Shown: piece after piece, positions 15,982-26,595 of the stretch
Layout: every line of letters starts with the position of its first letter
Numbering within the stretch: position 1 is the first letter of the stretch
Source of the DNA: Acinetobacter kyonggiensis
GTDB taxonomy: Bacteria; Pseudomonadota; Gammaproteobacteria; Pseudomonadales; Moraxellaceae
Length of the DNA stretch: 64,000 nt
Assembly (NCBI RefSeq): GCF_900107285.1
Contig: NZ_FNPK01000004.1
Location: 124,001 to 188,000 of the forward strand
Direction: 5' to 3'
Notes under the pieces: model-generated
What the model was told of the DNA's origin: nothing
Database searches by the model: none
What the model saw: only the letters and a program-made list of their open reading frames with translations
Position numbers and translations under genes: made by a program

Positions 15982-18900
15982 TTAACCAATAAATTTACGT
16001 GCATTACGGAACATACGTAACCATGCACCATCTTCAGTCCATTCTTCAGGTTTCCAAGAATGCTGAACTGCACGGAAGTTACGTTCAGGGTGCGGCATCA
16101 TAATGGTTGCACGACCATCAGCAGAGGTTACACCTGTAATGGCTTCTGGTGAACCATTCGGGTTCAATGGATAGTGCTGTGTTGCATTACCGAAGCTATC
16201 TACATAACGTAGGCTGACTTGGTTACCTGCATTTAAAGCAGCAATGTTCTCGCTACTTGCAACGACACGACCTTCACCATGCGCAATTGCGATTGGTAAA
16301 ATCGAGCCTTCCATACCCTCTAACAAGACAGAGTTTGATTTTTCAATGCGGATATTCGCCACACGCGCTTCAAACATTTCTGAAGTATTACGGTGGAAAC
16401 GCGGCCAGTTATCAGCACCCGGAATAAGGGGAGCCAATTGCGATAGCATTTGACAACCATTACACACACCTAAAGAGAAGGTTCCATCACGGTTAAAGAA
16501 TTTCTCAAATTGATCACGAAGTTTAGGGTTGAATAGAACAGACTTCGCCCAACCGCCCCCTGCACCCATAACGTCACCGTAAGAGAAACCGCCACACGTT
16601 GCCAGACCTTCAAAATCATCAAGATCAACACGACCCGCAATTAGATCACTCATATGAACGTCAACAGTATTGAAGCCCACCTTGTCGAATGCCGCTGCCA
16701 TTTCGATATGACCGTTGACACCTTGTTCACGTAAAATTGCCATACTTGGACGACGTGAATTGATATACGGCGCTTCAACAGGTTCATTTAAGTCAAAGGT
16801 TGGTAATGCAATGATACCTTTGTGTTCTTTGTTGGCAATCAAGCTATATTCTTGATCTGCTGTTTCAACATTGTCACGTAAACGTTGGATTTGATGTGAT
16901 ACTTCAGTCCATGCTTGTTGTAAATCAGCACGGTCTAAGTTCAAGCCATTTACCGTTAAAGTATCCGTTGTATTAACTGTACCCACTACAGCAATTGCAT
17001 CTTTCAATGTCGATGCTGCAACTTCTGCTTGAAGTAATTCCCAATCAGACGCGCTGATTTGAAGCACTGCACCAATTTCTTCAGCAAATAAACTGTCTGT
17101 AGATTGATCTTGTAGTGCTACACCCAAACGTGATGCAAACATCATTTCTGCAACAGTTGCAAGCAAACCACCATCACCAATGTCATGGTAAGCCTTGATT
17201 AAGCCACGGTTGTTCCAGTCTTGAACTAAAGCAAAGAATGCTTTGAACTCATCGAAATTATCAACATCTGGTGTGATTGAACCAATTGCTTTATACACTT
17301 GCGCAAGGATCGAACCGCCAAGACGGAACTGACCTTTAGACAAGTCAATACGTACCAATACTGAATCTTCATTTTTCAATTCAGGAGTCAGTGTTTTACG
17401 CACATCGCCCACTGGTGCAAATGCGGTAATCACACCAGTCATTGGTGAAGTCACCGATTTATCAATCCCTTCATCATTCCATGTGGTACGCATAGACAAT
17501 GAGTCTTTACCGACTGGAATTGCAATGCCAAGTGCAGGACACATTTCCATACCAATGGCTTTAACACCTTCAAACAAGGCTTGATCTTCGCCTTGCTGAC
17601 CCGCTGCCGCCATCCAGTTCGCAGACAATTTAATGTCGCTGATCTGTTCGATGTTGGCACACATGATGTTGGAAATTGCTTCAGCCACAGCCAAACGTGC
17701 AGACGCAGCAGGATTTAACAAGGCAACAGGAGGACGTTCACCCATCGCCATTGCTTCACCTGTAAAGCCGACTAAACTTGTGGTGGTTACCGCAGCATCC
17801 GCTACAGGAACTTGCCAGCGACCCACCATTTGGTCACGTGCAACCATACCAGTAATTGAACGGTCGCCAATGGTAATCAAAAATGATTTCGAGGCAACCG
17901 TTGGATTTTTAAGAACACGGTAAATCGCTTCTTTCAAATCAACTTTTGATGCATCAAAGTCATCGCCTTGACGTTCAATTGTCTCGTATGAACGACTCAT
18001 GCGTGGTGTACCACCCAGCATGACTTGCATTGGCATATCCACCGCTTTGTTATCAAACAATGGATCTTCAACGGTTAAGTGACGCGCTTCAGTCGCTTCA
18101 CCCAACACAGCAAACGGGCAACGCTCACGTGCACAGATCGACTCAAATAATGACAACGAGCTTGGACGAATCGCCAATACATAACGCTCTTGTGCTTCAT
18201 TTGACCAGATTTCCATTGGAGACATACCCGGCTCTAATGAAGGAATCTTACGAAGATTTAACACTGCACCGAGTTCGTGATCATTCACAAGCTCAGGCAT
18301 TGCATTGGAAACACCACCAGCACCCACGTCATGTACAGAAACGATTGGGTTAGCATCTTCAAAGCGCCAGCACGTATCAATCACTTCTTGGCAACGGCGT
18401 TCCATTTCTGGATTTTCACGTTGTACTGAAGCGAAGTCTAGGTTTTCACCCAATTTACCGCTGTCAACTGAAGATGCTGCACCACCGCCTAAACCAATCA
18501 GCATTGCAGGGCCACCCAACACAATGAGCAAGTCACCCGGTTGGATTGCATCTTTTTCAACATGATCAGGACGAATGTTACCGTAACCACCAGCAATCAT
18601 AATTGGCTTGTGGAAACCTTTAACGTCACCATTTACATTTTGTTCAAAGGTACGGAAGTAACCATTTAACGCAGGACGACCAAATTCATTATTGAATGCA
18701 GCGCCACCTAATGGGCCTTCAATCATAATTTGCAACGGAGATGCCATACGAGATGGTTTACCGTAGTTGTCTTCCCACGGTTGTTCGAAGCCTGGAATAT
18801 TCAGGTTAGACGTGGTAAATGCCGTTAAACCTGCTTTAGGTTTACCGCCACGACCTGTTGCACCTTCGTCACGAATTTCACCGCCCGAACCTGTCGCTGC

Positions 18901-19812
18901 ACCTGCAAATGGTGCAATCGCTGTAGGATGGTTATGGGTTTCCACTTTCATCAAAATGTGAGCAGCTTGGCTCTTATATTTATAAACGTAGTGACCATTT
19001 TCATCTGGTTTTGGATAAAAACGTTGTGTGTCATAACCTACGATAACAGAAGCGTTGTCTTTATATGCTGACAAAACATCTGTAGGAGATTCTTTATAGG
19101 TGTTCTTAATCATTTGGAACAATGATAAAGGTTGTTTTTCACCATCAATGGTCCATTCAGAACCAAAGATTTTATGACGACAATGCTCTGAGTTCGCTTG
19201 TGCAAACATCATGAGTTCGATGTCATGTGGGTTACGACCCATTTTGGTAAATGCTGCGGTTAAATAATCAACTTCTTCATCAGAAAGTGCAAAACCAAAT
19301 TCAGAATTGGCTTTAACCAAGGCTTCTTTGCCTTGACCTAAAATATCAATTGAATTTAAAGGTTTTGGCTCAGTCTCAGAAAATAATGCAGCAGCATCAT
19401 CAATTTGATTGAACACGCTTTCGGTCATGCGGTCATGTAACGCAAGTTTCACTTCAGCAGATATTTCAGAAACACCTTTTAAAGTAAACAAAACACCGCG
19501 TTCAAGGCGGTGTATAGGCGTATTACAGTTAGCAAAAATATCCGTTGCTTTAGACGACCACGGAGAGATCGTACCTAAACGCGGTGTGACAAGAATTTGA
19601 ATTTCATCACTTGCGGCTTGGCGAACTTCAAAAGAAGCACCGTCATTTAATAGTTGTAATGCAGATTGATGCTGCTGCTCGTTGAGCGCTTGATCAAACA
19701 GATAAATCCATTGACTTTCAATTGATTGAACAGAACTCAATGACGCGAGGCGATTTAAGAGTTGAGTTTTCTTAAAAGAAGAGTGTGCTTGCGCACCGGC
19801 CACGATAAACAT
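15982..19812 (-). CDS. purL: Phosphoribosylformylglycinamidine synthase, single-chain
   Basis: PurL makes FGAM from FGAR, glutamine and ATP in purine synthesis. The 1276-residue protein matches the large single-chain form: an N-terminal PurS-like domain, two FGAM synthase halves ([56 protein letters not shown]), and a C-terminal class I glutamine amidotransferase with the nucleophile in [12 protein letters not shown] (about residue 1115) and the HGEGR and PHPERNF motifs. The ATG at 19812 is preferred because the longer frame begins with TTG at 19857. purM and purN lie elsewhere in this window. Confidence 0.97.
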   Translation of the reverse strand: MFIVAGAQAHSSFKKTQLLNRLASLSSVQSIESQWIYLFDQALNEQQHQSALQLLNDGASFEVRQAASDEIQILVTPRLGTISPWSSKATDIFANCNTPIHRLERGVLFTLKGVSEISAEVKLALHDRMTESVFNQIDDAAALFSETEPKPLNSIDILGQGKEALVKANSEFGFALSDEEVDYLTAAFTKMGRNPHDIELMMFAQANSEHCRHKIFGSEWTIDGEKQPLSLFQMIKNTYKESPTDVLSAYKDNASVIVGYDTQRFYPKPDENGHYVYKYKSQAAHILMKVETHNHPTAIAPFAGAATGSGGEIRDEGATGRGGKPKAGLTAFTTSNLNIPGFEQPWEDNYGKPSRMASPLQIMIEGPLGGAAFNNEFGRPALNGYFRTFEQNVNGDVKGFHKPIMIAGGYGNIRPDHVEKDAIQPGDLLIVLGGPAMLIGLGGGAASSVDSGKLGENLDFASVQRENPEMERRCQEVIDTCWRFEDANPIVSVHDVGAGGVSNAMPELVNDHELGAVLNLRKIPSLEPGMSPMEIWSNEAQERYVLAIRPSSLSLFESICARERCPFAVLGEATEARHLTVEDPLFDNKAVDMPMQVMLGGTPRMSRSYETIERQGDDFDASKVDLKEAIYRVLKNPTVASKSFLITIGDRSITGMVARDQMVGRWQVPVADAAVTTTSLVGFTGEAMAMGERPPVALLNPAASARLAVAEAISNIMCANIEQISDIKLSANWMAAAGQQGEDQALFEGVKAIGMEMCPALGIAIPVGKDSLSMRTTWNDEGIDKSVTSPMTGVITAFAPVGDVRKTLTPELKNEDSVLVRIDLSKGQFRLGGSILAQVYKAIGSITPDVDNFDEFKAFFALVQDWNNRGLIKAYHDIGDGGLLATVAEMMFASRLGVALQDQSTDSLFAEEIGAVLQISASDWELLQAEVAASTLKDAIAVVGTVNTTDTLTVNGLNLDRADLQQAWTEVSHQIQRLRDNVETADQEYSLIANKEHKGIIALPTFDLNEPVEAPYINSRRPSMAILREQGVNGHIEMAAAFDKVGFNTVDVHMSDLIAGRVDLDDFEGLATCGGFSYGDVMGAGGGWAKSVLFNPKLRDQFEKFFNRDGTFSLGVCNGCQMLSQLAPLIPGADNWPRFHRNTSEMFEARVANIRIEKSNSVLLEGMEGSILPIAIAHGEGRVVASSENIAALNAGNQVSLRYVDSFGNATQHYPLNPNGSPEAITGVTSADGRATIMMPHPERNFRAVQHSWKPEEWTEDGAWLRMFRNARKFIG

Positions 19813-20463
19813 GCTGATTTTGGCTCCACGGGCAGGTCTTTTGGACCATACCGCCAATGTGACTTAGAGAGAGCGCATATTCTACTTCGTATTGACCAAA
19901 TCAGCTAGATAGAAATTCACGAATGTGCCATCTATTCAAGCAAGATCTCTTAAGAATACTTTAATTTTCAGCCAAAAATTTTGAATTTCCCTGATATCTG
20001 ATGCATAAATATCTTGTTTCTAAATATTATTTAACATATTTCGGGCTATTGTGAAGCCCATATTCCTAGTAAATAGACAACGTGTATAAATCAAAAAATG
20101 TTCAATATTCGATTTTTTAAAATCAACACTGCCTCATTTGATTGATTCAGTTTTTATGCCTTTTCGTAGGCAGTATCTCTACTTTTGAGAGGTCAAAAGT
20201 AGACAAAAACCTTTTGTTTCCCATACACGACATCCTTGTCGTGATGGGAAACGTGTGGCATCCATGCCACATCCATGAATCCAACACCTGCTAAAATTTA
20301 TTTTTAATTTTAGCTTTGCTAACCACATAAAAATCTAAATAAATGCGAATTAAAAGCATCTTCAAAAACACGACAAGATATAAGACAAATCATGTCGCCC
20401 TGCTCTAGTGCTTTTTTTAGTTTTTTGGCATGATGCTGATAAGCGATAACTGAATAATGATAA
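19813..20463. other. Intergenic region between purL and dgt
   Basis: The 651-base divergent spacer holds the purL leader, AT-rich sequence with no ORF, and a type B structured repeat in its middle. It must contain promoters for both flanking genes; I could not pick one out with confidence. Confidence 0.6.
20179..20270 (-). repeat. Structured intergenic repeat, type B copy 2 (inverted)
   Basis: Read on the minus strand it has the same order as the other copies: hairpin GTGGCAT-GG-ATGCCAC (20255-20270), middle stem GTTTCCCAT (arms 20216-20224 and 20244-20252) enclosing a CACGACA/TTGTCGTG hairpin, and a perfect 10-bp 3' stem CTACTTTTGA-CCTC-TCAAAAGTAG (20179-20202). Confidence 0.65.
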
Positions 20464-21804
20464 ATGACTCAAATGCGTTGGCTTGAACTGCTTTCAACAG
20501 TTCGTATTGGTAGCAAAAAACAAAGTACAGAACAGGCACGTAGCCCATTTCATAAAGATTATGACCGCATTATTTTTTCACAGAGCTTTCGACAACTGAA
20601 TCGTAAAACTCAAGTTCACCCGCTGACACAACACGATGGTATTCATACCCGCTTAACCCACTCGCTTGAAGTGTCCTGTATTGGGCGCTCTTTAGGGATG
20701 TTGGCGGCTGAAAAAATCAAAGATCAACTGCCAGTATGGATTTCCCCCGCCGATGTTGGCGCGATTATTCAAGCGGCTTGCCTCGCGCATGATATTGGTA
20801 ATCCACCTTTTGGACATGCTGGTGAATATGCGATTCGTGAATGGTTCGATGATGCTTCGCACGGTAACTTTTTAGAAAAGCTCAGCGCAGAAGAACAAGC
20901 CGATGTACGCCAATTTGAAGGCAATGCGCAAGGCTTACGTCTACTGACTAAAATTGATTATCATCCCAATGATGGCGGCATGCGCCTGACTTACGCAACA
21001 TTAGGCGCTTACTTAAAGTACCCATGGTTATCTAAAACCATTGCATCTCAAGGCAATCGCCCTGCCAGTCAGCGTGCTAAATTTGGCTGCTATCAATCAG
21101 AAAAAGAAATCCTTAAACAGATTGCAGAACAACTCGGTTTAATTCAACTGGGCGAATACCATTATTGCCGTCATCCTTTAACTTACCTTTTGGAGGCTGC
21201 AGATGACATCTGTTATGCCTTGATTGACCTTGAAGATGGCATTATTTTAAATATGTTGTCTTATGAAGAAGTAGAGCCTATTTTCCTTGATTTAATTGCA
21301 GACTATGGCAAACCATCAGAACTTTCGCTACCTAACACAACATGGCAACAAAAAATTGCCGCTTTGCGGGGCCGTGTGATGAAACGTTTGGTGGATGAAG
21401 TTACTACAGCCTTTGCTAAACATCACTTTGAAATTTTATCTGGTCAGCTCAAAGGCAGCTTATTGCAATATTGTTCTGAAGATATTGAACAAGGGATTGA
21501 ACGGGCAAAAAATTTAGCCCGCGATAAAATTTTTGAACATCCACAAAAGGCAGGGTTAGAGATTATTGCCCATCAAAGTTTACAAAACATTTTGGATGCC
21601 TTTATTCCTCTAACAACGCCACACAAAACCCTGAGTTTCAAAGAACAACGCTTAATGTCGATGCTAGAACGCGCAGGTGTAAATTTTGAAAGTAACCATT
21701 ATGAAAATATCATGCAGGTACTAGACGTTATATCGAAGTTTTCCGATCATCAGGCATATAACTTGTCACAAGAACTTCAAGGCAATAAAGCGGGTTTAAT
21801 CTAA
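20464..21804 (+). CDS. dgt: dGTP triphosphohydrolase-like protein
   Basis: The 446-residue HD-domain protein hydrolyses deoxynucleoside triphosphates to nucleosides and triphosphate, limiting dNTP pools. It has the N-terminal FHKDYDRIIFSQSFRQLNRKTQV, the first metal-binding residues in THSLEVSCIGRSLG, and the HD pair in ACLAHDIGNPPFGHAGEYAI near residue 110. Its length fits the shorter dGTPase-like group rather than E. coli Dgt (about 505 residues). It precedes ruvA with a 130-base gap. Confidence 0.92.
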   Translation: MTQMRWLELLSTVRIGSKKQSTEQARSPFHKDYDRIIFSQSFRQLNRKTQVHPLTQHDGIHTRLTHSLEVSCIGRSLGMLAAEKIKDQLPVWISPADVGAIIQAACLAHDIGNPPFGHAGEYAIREWFDDASHGNFLEKLSAEEQADVRQFEGNAQGLRLLTKIDYHPNDGGMRLTYATLGAYLKYPWLSKTIASQGNRPASQRAKFGCYQSEKEILKQIAEQLGLIQLGEYHYCRHPLTYLLEAADDICYALIDLEDGIILNMLSYEEVEPIFLDLIADYGKPSELSLPNTTWQQKIAALRGRVMKRLVDEVTTAFAKHHFEILSGQLKGSLLQYCSEDIEQGIERAKNLARDKIFEHPQKAGLEIIAHQSLQNILDAFIPLTTPHKTLSFKEQRLMSMLERAGVNFESNHYENIMQVLDVISKFSDHQAYNLSQELQGNKAGLI

Positions 21805-21934
21805 GCATTTAAAAGAATGCAGCTTCATTGAATACTTTTGCTGATCATTTCAGCAAAAAAATGACCGAGCATTTTGCCTTTATGACAAATGCTCACTACT
21901 ATGCAACGAACGATAGATAAGTGAAAAAATCAAA

Positions 21935-22537
21935 ATGATTGGATGTCTCATTGGTGAAGTGTTTGCTTTAGAAGCACCAACGGTATTATTAAATGTAAAT
22001 GGCGTTGGCTATGAAGTGGATACCCCACTTTCGACCTTTTGCCAATTACAAAAGGGGCAAAAAGTCACGTTATGGACGCATTTAACCGTACGTGAAGATG
22101 CGCAATTGCTTTATGGCTTTTTAGATGCACAGGAAAAAACCATTTTCCGCACCCTCCTTAAAGTCAACGGCGTTGGCCCTAAAATGGCTTTAGGCATCCT
22201 ATCCACTTTAAGTATCGACCTGCTGATTCATACCGTTGAAAATGAAGATATTAATACACTCATTAAAGTCCCGGGTGTGGGTAGAAAAACCGCTGAACGT
22301 TTGATGATTGAACTGCGTGATCGCTTTAAAACACTTGCATCAGGTTCAACCTCTGTAAACTCAACCACAACTCAAATTCAATTCAATTCCAATTCAGCCG
22401 TTGCCGAAGCAGAAGCTGCGTTACAATCACTGGGTTATAAACCTGCCGAAGCGCAAAAACTGATTAATGCGGTAAAAGCAGATTTTACTGAAGCCAGTGA
22501 TATTATTCGTGCTGCGCTAAAATCAATGAATAGATAA
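21935..22537 (+). CDS. ruvA: Holliday junction branch-migration protein RuvA
   Basis: RuvA binds Holliday junctions and loads RuvB. The 200-residue protein begins MIGCLIGEVFALEAPTVLLN (OB fold). It has the two helix-hairpin-helix segments (LLKVNGVGPKMALGIL; LIKVPGVGRKTAERLMIELRD) and, after a flexible linker rich in Ser, Thr and Asn, the C-terminal RuvB-binding three-helix domain (AEAALQSLGYKPAEAQKLI). The ruvB gene follows after 248 bases filled with a structured repeat, an unusually large gap for this pair. Confidence 0.97.
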   Translation: MIGCLIGEVFALEAPTVLLNVNGVGYEVDTPLSTFCQLQKGQKVTLWTHLTVREDAQLLYGFLDAQEKTIFRTLLKVNGVGPKMALGILSTLSIDLLIHTVENEDINTLIKVPGVGRKTAERLMIELRDRFKTLASGSTSVNSTTTQIQFNSNSAVAEAEAALQSLGYKPAEAQKLINAVKADFTEASDIIRAALKSMNR

Positions 22538-22578
22538 AAAGATTTAATCTAACACTACACGAAATTCGATACACGAAT

Positions 22579-22686
22579 GGCGATATGGATGTCGCCAGTT
22601 AAATAGGAGATACGGGACGTGTCCTCTATTTAACAAAAGGGTTTTGTTACCTTGCGCGGTATACTGCTCATCTGTCAAAAGTAAAG
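22579..22686 (+). repeat. Structured intergenic repeat, type B copy 3, between ruvA and ruvB
   Basis: Hairpin GGCGATAT-GG-ATGTCGCC (22579-22596), middle stem GTTAAATAG (22598-22606) with CTATTTAAC (22626-22634), then GTTTTGTTACCTTG with CAAAAGTAA near the 3' end. The left flank ATTCGATACACGA resembles the start of the type A copies. It fills most of the ruvA-ruvB gap. Confidence 0.65.
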
Positions 22687-22785
22687 TTATGCCGACACAA
22701 TGGCATCTAAACTCAAATATTTATCTGAGACTGTATGAATCATCACAGACTCAATTGATGCCCCTAAAGGTAAATCTAAATCATT

Positions 22786-23793
22786 ATGCAAGACCGTTTA
22801 ATCAGTGGTTCTGAAAAACCTGAAGATCATTTTGATCGTGCCATTCGCCCCACTTCACTCGATGACTATGTGGGTCAACCTGTGGTGCGTGAACAAATGG
22901 AAATCTTTATTGGCGCAGCACGTGGACGTGGTGAAGCACTTGACCATACTTTAATTTTTGGCCCACCGGGTTTGGGTAAAACCACACTGGCCAATATTAT
23001 TGCACGTGAAATGGGTGGTAACTTAAAGTCCACTTCAGGCCCAGTACTGGAACGTGCCGGTGACTTGGCCGCCATGCTAACCAACCTTGAAGAAGGTGAT
23101 GTTTTATTTATTGATGAAATCCACCGTCTTTCCCCTGTGATTGAAGAAATTCTTTACCCAGCAATGGAAGACTACCAACTCGATATTATGATTGGTGAAG
23201 GCCCAGGTGCACGCTCGATTAAACTGGACTTGCCTCCATTTACTTTGGTTGCAGCAACCACTCGTGCAGGCTTACTGACCTCTCCACTACGTGACCGTTT
23301 TGGTATTGTGCAGCGTTTAGAGTTTTATTCGGTTGCTGACTTAACTCACATTGTGTCACGTTCAGCCAGTTTAATGGATGTTCCCATGACTGCCGATGGC
23401 GCTAAAGAAATTGCCCGTCGTGCACGCGGCACGCCCCGTATTGCCAATCGTTTACTGCGTCGTGTTCGTGACTATGCTCAAGTCAAAGGGACAGGCGAAG
23501 TCAATCAAGATATGGCGCAACGTGCATTGGACATGTTAAATGTTGATAAAGATGGTTTAGACACTTTAGACCGTCGTTATTTAAGTATGTTGTTAGAGCG
23601 TTTTGACGGTGGCCCTGCTGGTGTGGAAGCTTTAGCTGCGGCAATGGCGGAAGATTCAGGCACCTTGGAAGATGTCATTGAACCGTATTTGATTCAGCAA
23701 GGTTATGCAATGCGTACAGCACGCGGGCGTATTGCCACCAATATGGCGTATTTACAGTTTGGGATGACACCACCTGAACCGAAAGATAAATGA
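22786..23793 (+). CDS. ruvB: Holliday junction branch-migration ATPase RuvB
   Basis: RuvB is the hexameric AAA+ motor that drives branch migration with RuvA. The 335-residue protein has Walker [10 protein letters not shown] (residues 59-67), Walker [10 protein letters not shown], sensor 1 VAATTRAG, the arginine-finger region [14 protein letters not shown], and the C-terminal winged helix ending in GMTPPEP. Length and motifs are normal. An independent promoter may be needed because a repeat separates it from ruvA. Confidence 0.98.
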   Translation: MQDRLISGSEKPEDHFDRAIRPTSLDDYVGQPVVREQMEIFIGAARGRGEALDHTLIFGPPGLGKTTLANIIAREMGGNLKSTSGPVLERAGDLAAMLTNLEEGDVLFIDEIHRLSPVIEEILYPAMEDYQLDIMIGEGPGARSIKLDLPPFTLVAATTRAGLLTSPLRDRFGIVQRLEFYSVADLTHIVSRSASLMDVPMTADGAKEIARRARGTPRIANRLLRRVRDYAQVKGTGEVNQDMAQRALDMLNVDKDGLDTLDRRYLSMLLERFDGGPAGVEALAAAMAEDSGTLEDVIEPYLIQQGYAMRTARGRIATNMAYLQFGMTPPEPKDK

Positions 23794-23953
23794 GAAAAGG
23801 GAGATTTATTCTCCCTTTGTAACTCTTTCAAATTCATCTTTAAAATACTCAAATAACTCATGCTTAAACTGTCTAATTTCTTCTTTCCAAATATTTGATT
23901 ATAAATTTATATTTTATTTTTAAAAATTCATCACTTTAAAAAATCACATGACA

Positions 23954-24076
23954 GGCGACATGGATGTCGCCCGTTGGATTGACTTGCGCTACGCTTTAAA
24001 GCAGTGCTTAAAGCTTGCTCAGGATATACCATCAATCCAACAGAGGGATTTTGTTACTTTTGTCCCGTCAAAAGTA
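23954..24076 (+). repeat. Structured intergenic repeat, type B copy 4
   Basis: This is the cleanest copy. Hairpin GGCGACAT-GG-ATGTCGCC (23954-23971) is perfect; middle stem GTTGGATTGA (23973-23982) with TCAATCCAAC (24032-24041) is perfect and encloses GCTTTAAAGC/GCTTAAAGC sequence; the 3' stem TTACTTTTG/CAAAAGTAA (24054-24076) is perfect. It occupies the middle of the 406-base gap after ruvB; the rest of that gap is AT-rich without an ORF. Confidence 0.7.
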
Positions 24077-24199
24077 AATAGACCAAACCATATAGAAAAT
24101 TAATCACATACAACATTAGAAAGAGTGTCTGGAACCAAGTTCAATTAGCTCATCCTCTCCACAAAATCATATTCTTGCTTAATTCAACAAATAAAAGAT

Positions 24200-24781
24200 C
24201 TAAGACTTAGAAATCACCCTAACTTCTTCCACCAGCATCAACTCACATGCACCATTACCCGTATCTTCACGGCTAAGGGAACTACGCCATGTCCATCCAT
24301 CTTCGGCCTTTACTTCAACCAACTGCCCTTTTAAATAAATCAAATTATCTTGATCAATTTGAGCCAGTTGTTTGGCAATCGCTTTGCTTGCAGGAATTAA
24401 ATGCGTATTGGCGCTTTGACTTGATATTTCATTTACAGGAATAGGTGGTGTATTTTCATAGCGCCAATAATACCAACGGTTACTCTGCCGAATGGACAGC
24501 TGCTTATAAACCGCAGGATCTGCCATTCGATCCCAGCCTAAAGCAAAATCGACTGGACTGAGTTCAGCTTCACGCCCAAAGTTATAGTTTTCTTTGGACA
24601 AAACTCGAAACTCACCTGCATAGGGTGCCAAATTGGTCATCACAAACTGATCACTGTGATGCACGCCATCGACCACTTGATCATAGGTTGAATCCTGAAT
24701 AGCAGAATGAGGTGCAGCCCAATACAACCAAAGCGCATAACCTATTGCCAGTGCCATCAACCACTTTATATATCGACTCAT
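24200..24781 (-). CDS. Unknown membrane-anchored or secreted protein
   Basis: The 193-residue protein has one N-terminal hydrophobic segment (YIKWLMALAIGYALWLYWAA), which may be an uncleaved anchor, followed by a soluble domain with HHSDQFVMTNLAPYAGEF, DFALGWDRMAD and YYWRYENTPPIP. These segments resemble a conserved hypothetical protein of gamma-proteobacteria, but I cannot name its function. A strong GGGGGAG ribosome-binding site lies 8 bases before the ATG at 24781, which excludes the longer in-frame start. It is transcribed away from ybgC. Confidence 0.75.
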   Translation of the reverse strand: MSRYIKWLMALAIGYALWLYWAAPHSAIQDSTYDQVVDGVHHSDQFVMTNLAPYAGEFRVLSKENYNFGREAELSPVDFALGWDRMADPAVYKQLSIRQSNRWYYWRYENTPPIPVNEISSQSANTHLIPASKAIAKQLAQIDQDNLIYLKGQLVEVKAEDGWTWRSSLSREDTGNGACELMLVEEVRVISKS

Positions 24782-25010
24782 TGCATGTTCTCCCCCAGAA
24801 CAAGAAGAGTGTATCCAGTTCATCAATAATTTTATATAGCTTCAAATTGTATTTGAAACCTTGTGCCATTGGAGGAAAAGCTCAGAGTGCTAAACTTCCA
24901 CGCTATACAGAGCTTGACTCTTAGCGAATACAGCATCATCTCAAAAGATGAAAATCTCCCTAAAAGCACGGCTTTAAAACATAAAACCGAACCCAAAATG
25001 GAACAAGATC

Positions 25011-25421
25011 ATGGCGAATAAATTCGAATTTCAAATTCGTGTATATATTGAAGATACTGATGCAGGTGGCATTGTCTATCATGCAAATCATATTCGCTTT
25101 ATGGAGCGTACCCGTACTGAATGGTTACGTGCGGCAGGTGTTGAGCATTACTGGCATCAAAAAGATTATCACTTTGTAGTACATAAAATAAATGTGAAAT
25201 ATTCACGTCCAATCCTTATGGATGACCTGATTACGGTTACAGCGAGTGTTGTTTCATGTAAAGCAACATCTTTTGTATTGCAACAAAATATTTATCGTGG
25301 TGAAATCATGCTGGCATCTGGTGAAGTCGAATTGGCATGTATCAGTGTAGACGGCATGCGTCCAACACGGCTTCCTGAGGAAATCCGTCAACTAATTCTA
25401 AAAGAGTTAGGACAAGACTAA
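25011..25421 (+). CDS. ybgC: Tol-Pal system-associated acyl-CoA thioesterase
   Basis: The 136-residue hot-dog-fold protein has the catalytic segment [29 protein letters not shown] near its N-terminus, with the active-site Asp in DTDAGG. YbgC hydrolyses short-chain acyl-CoAs and is the conserved first gene of the tol-pal operon. tolQ starts 23 bases after its stop codon. Confidence 0.95.
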   Translation: MANKFEFQIRVYIEDTDAGGIVYHANHIRFMERTRTEWLRAAGVEHYWHQKDYHFVVHKINVKYSRPILMDDLITVTASVVSCKATSFVLQQNIYRGEIMLASGEVELACISVDGMRPTRLPEEIRQLILKELGQD

Positions 25422-25444
25422 AAATTTATTGGCACATTGTAACT

Positions 25445-26143
25445 ATGGCAACTCAATTAGAATCTTCTTTACACATATCAGATCTTATTTTACAAGCAAG
25501 CCCTGTGGTTCAACTGGTCATGTTGGTACTGCTGCTGGCATCCTTATACAGTTGGTATCTGATTGCCAAGTTACATATGAGTTATAAAAAAGCCCAGACT
25601 GATGATGAACATTTTCAAAAAATCTTCTGGTCTGGGGCTGAACTCAATACGCTATACAACAACGCACAACTCAATTCTAAACGTACGGGTTTAGAAGATA
25701 TTTTCTACCAAGGCATTGGTGAATTTTTTAAACTCAAAAAATTTCAAGCAACCACTCAACAAACCATTGATGGTACTGAACGTATTTTACGTGTTGGTTT
25801 AAGTCGTGACCAAGGTGGACTTGAACAAGGCTTAGGCGCATTGGCCAGTATTGGTTCTGTTGCACCCTATATCGGTTTATTCGGTACGGTTTGGGGCATC
25901 ATGAATGCCTTTATTGGTCTGGCAGATGTTGACCAAGTCACACTTGCAACGGTTGCTCCAGGTATTGCTGAGGCACTCATTGCAACCGCCATTGGTTTAT
26001 TTGCTGCTATTCCTGCGGTATTGGCATTTAACCATTACACAGCCAAAGGTGAAACTGTCTATTCAGACCGTGCATTGTTTGCTGAAGAAATGGTGGCGCT
26101 ATTACAACGTCAAACTGTGAGTTCTACACAGGAAAATGACTAA
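25445..26143 (+). CDS. tolQ: Tol-Pal system protein TolQ
   Basis: TolQ is the inner-membrane proton-channel subunit that works with TolR and TolA during outer-membrane constriction. The 232-residue protein has three membrane segments: near residues 18-40, and a pair near 138-160 and 170-195. The conserved family sequence [16 protein letters not shown] and [25 protein letters not shown] is present. The last base of its stop codon is the first base of the tolR start codon. Confidence 0.97.
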   Translation: MATQLESSLHISDLILQASPVVQLVMLVLLLASLYSWYLIAKLHMSYKKAQTDDEHFQKIFWSGAELNTLYNNAQLNSKRTGLEDIFYQGIGEFFKLKKFQATTQQTIDGTERILRVGLSRDQGGLEQGLGALASIGSVAPYIGLFGTVWGIMNAFIGLADVDQVTLATVAPGIAEALIATAIGLFAAIPAVLAFNHYTAKGETVYSDRALFAEEMVALLQRQTVSSTQEND

Positions 26144-26592
26144 TGGCAATTCAACGTTCTGGACGCTTTGAGCGTGTCAAAAAACCCCTAAAAAGTGAGA
26201 TGAACGTCGTTCCTTATATTGACGTGATGCTGGTACTTTTAGTCATTTTTATGGTCACTGCACCCATGATCACCAGTGGGATTAAAGTCGATTTACCCCA
26301 AGCCAATGGTAATCCGATTGAATCTAAAGATGCACCGACTATCGTCACTCTGGATCAAGATGGTCTTTATTATGTGGAATATAAAAACCAAAAAAATGGC
26401 CCCGTTGATCTGACTCAACTAACCAATATTTTAGTTGAGGCTCAAATACAAGCCAAAAATGATAATAAAGAACTGAATGTCGTTATTAACGGTCATAACA
26501 CTCGTCCATATGGAGATGTCATGGCTTTAATGTCTAGTCTTCAAGATGCGGGTTTAACACAAGTTAGCTTACTCACTCAGCCTTTAGAATAA
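26143..26592 (+). CDS. tolR: Tol-Pal system protein TolR
   Basis: The 149-residue ExbD/TolR-family protein has one N-terminal membrane segment with the proton-path aspartate in VVPYIDVMLVLLVIFMVTAP and a periplasmic domain ending in DAGLTQVSLLTQP. Translation is coupled to tolQ by the TAATG overlap, and tolA starts four bases after the stop codon. Confidence 0.97.
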   Translation: MAIQRSGRFERVKKPLKSEMNVVPYIDVMLVLLVIFMVTAPMITSGIKVDLPQANGNPIESKDAPTIVTLDQDGLYYVEYKNQKNGPVDLTQLTNILVEAQIQAKNDNKELNVVINGHNTRPYGDVMALMSSLQDAGLTQVSLLTQPLE

Positions 26593-26595
26593 AGT

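Noticed and set aside
16244..18961. Several plus-strand ORFs of 60-107 codons inside purL
   Set aside because: They are antisense shadows of a fully conserved enzyme and have no ribosome-binding sites or recognisable products.
19858..20463. A possible RNA gene in the long purL-dgt gap
   Set aside because: The only structured part is the type B repeat; nothing resembles a tRNA, 6S, 4.5S or tmRNA.
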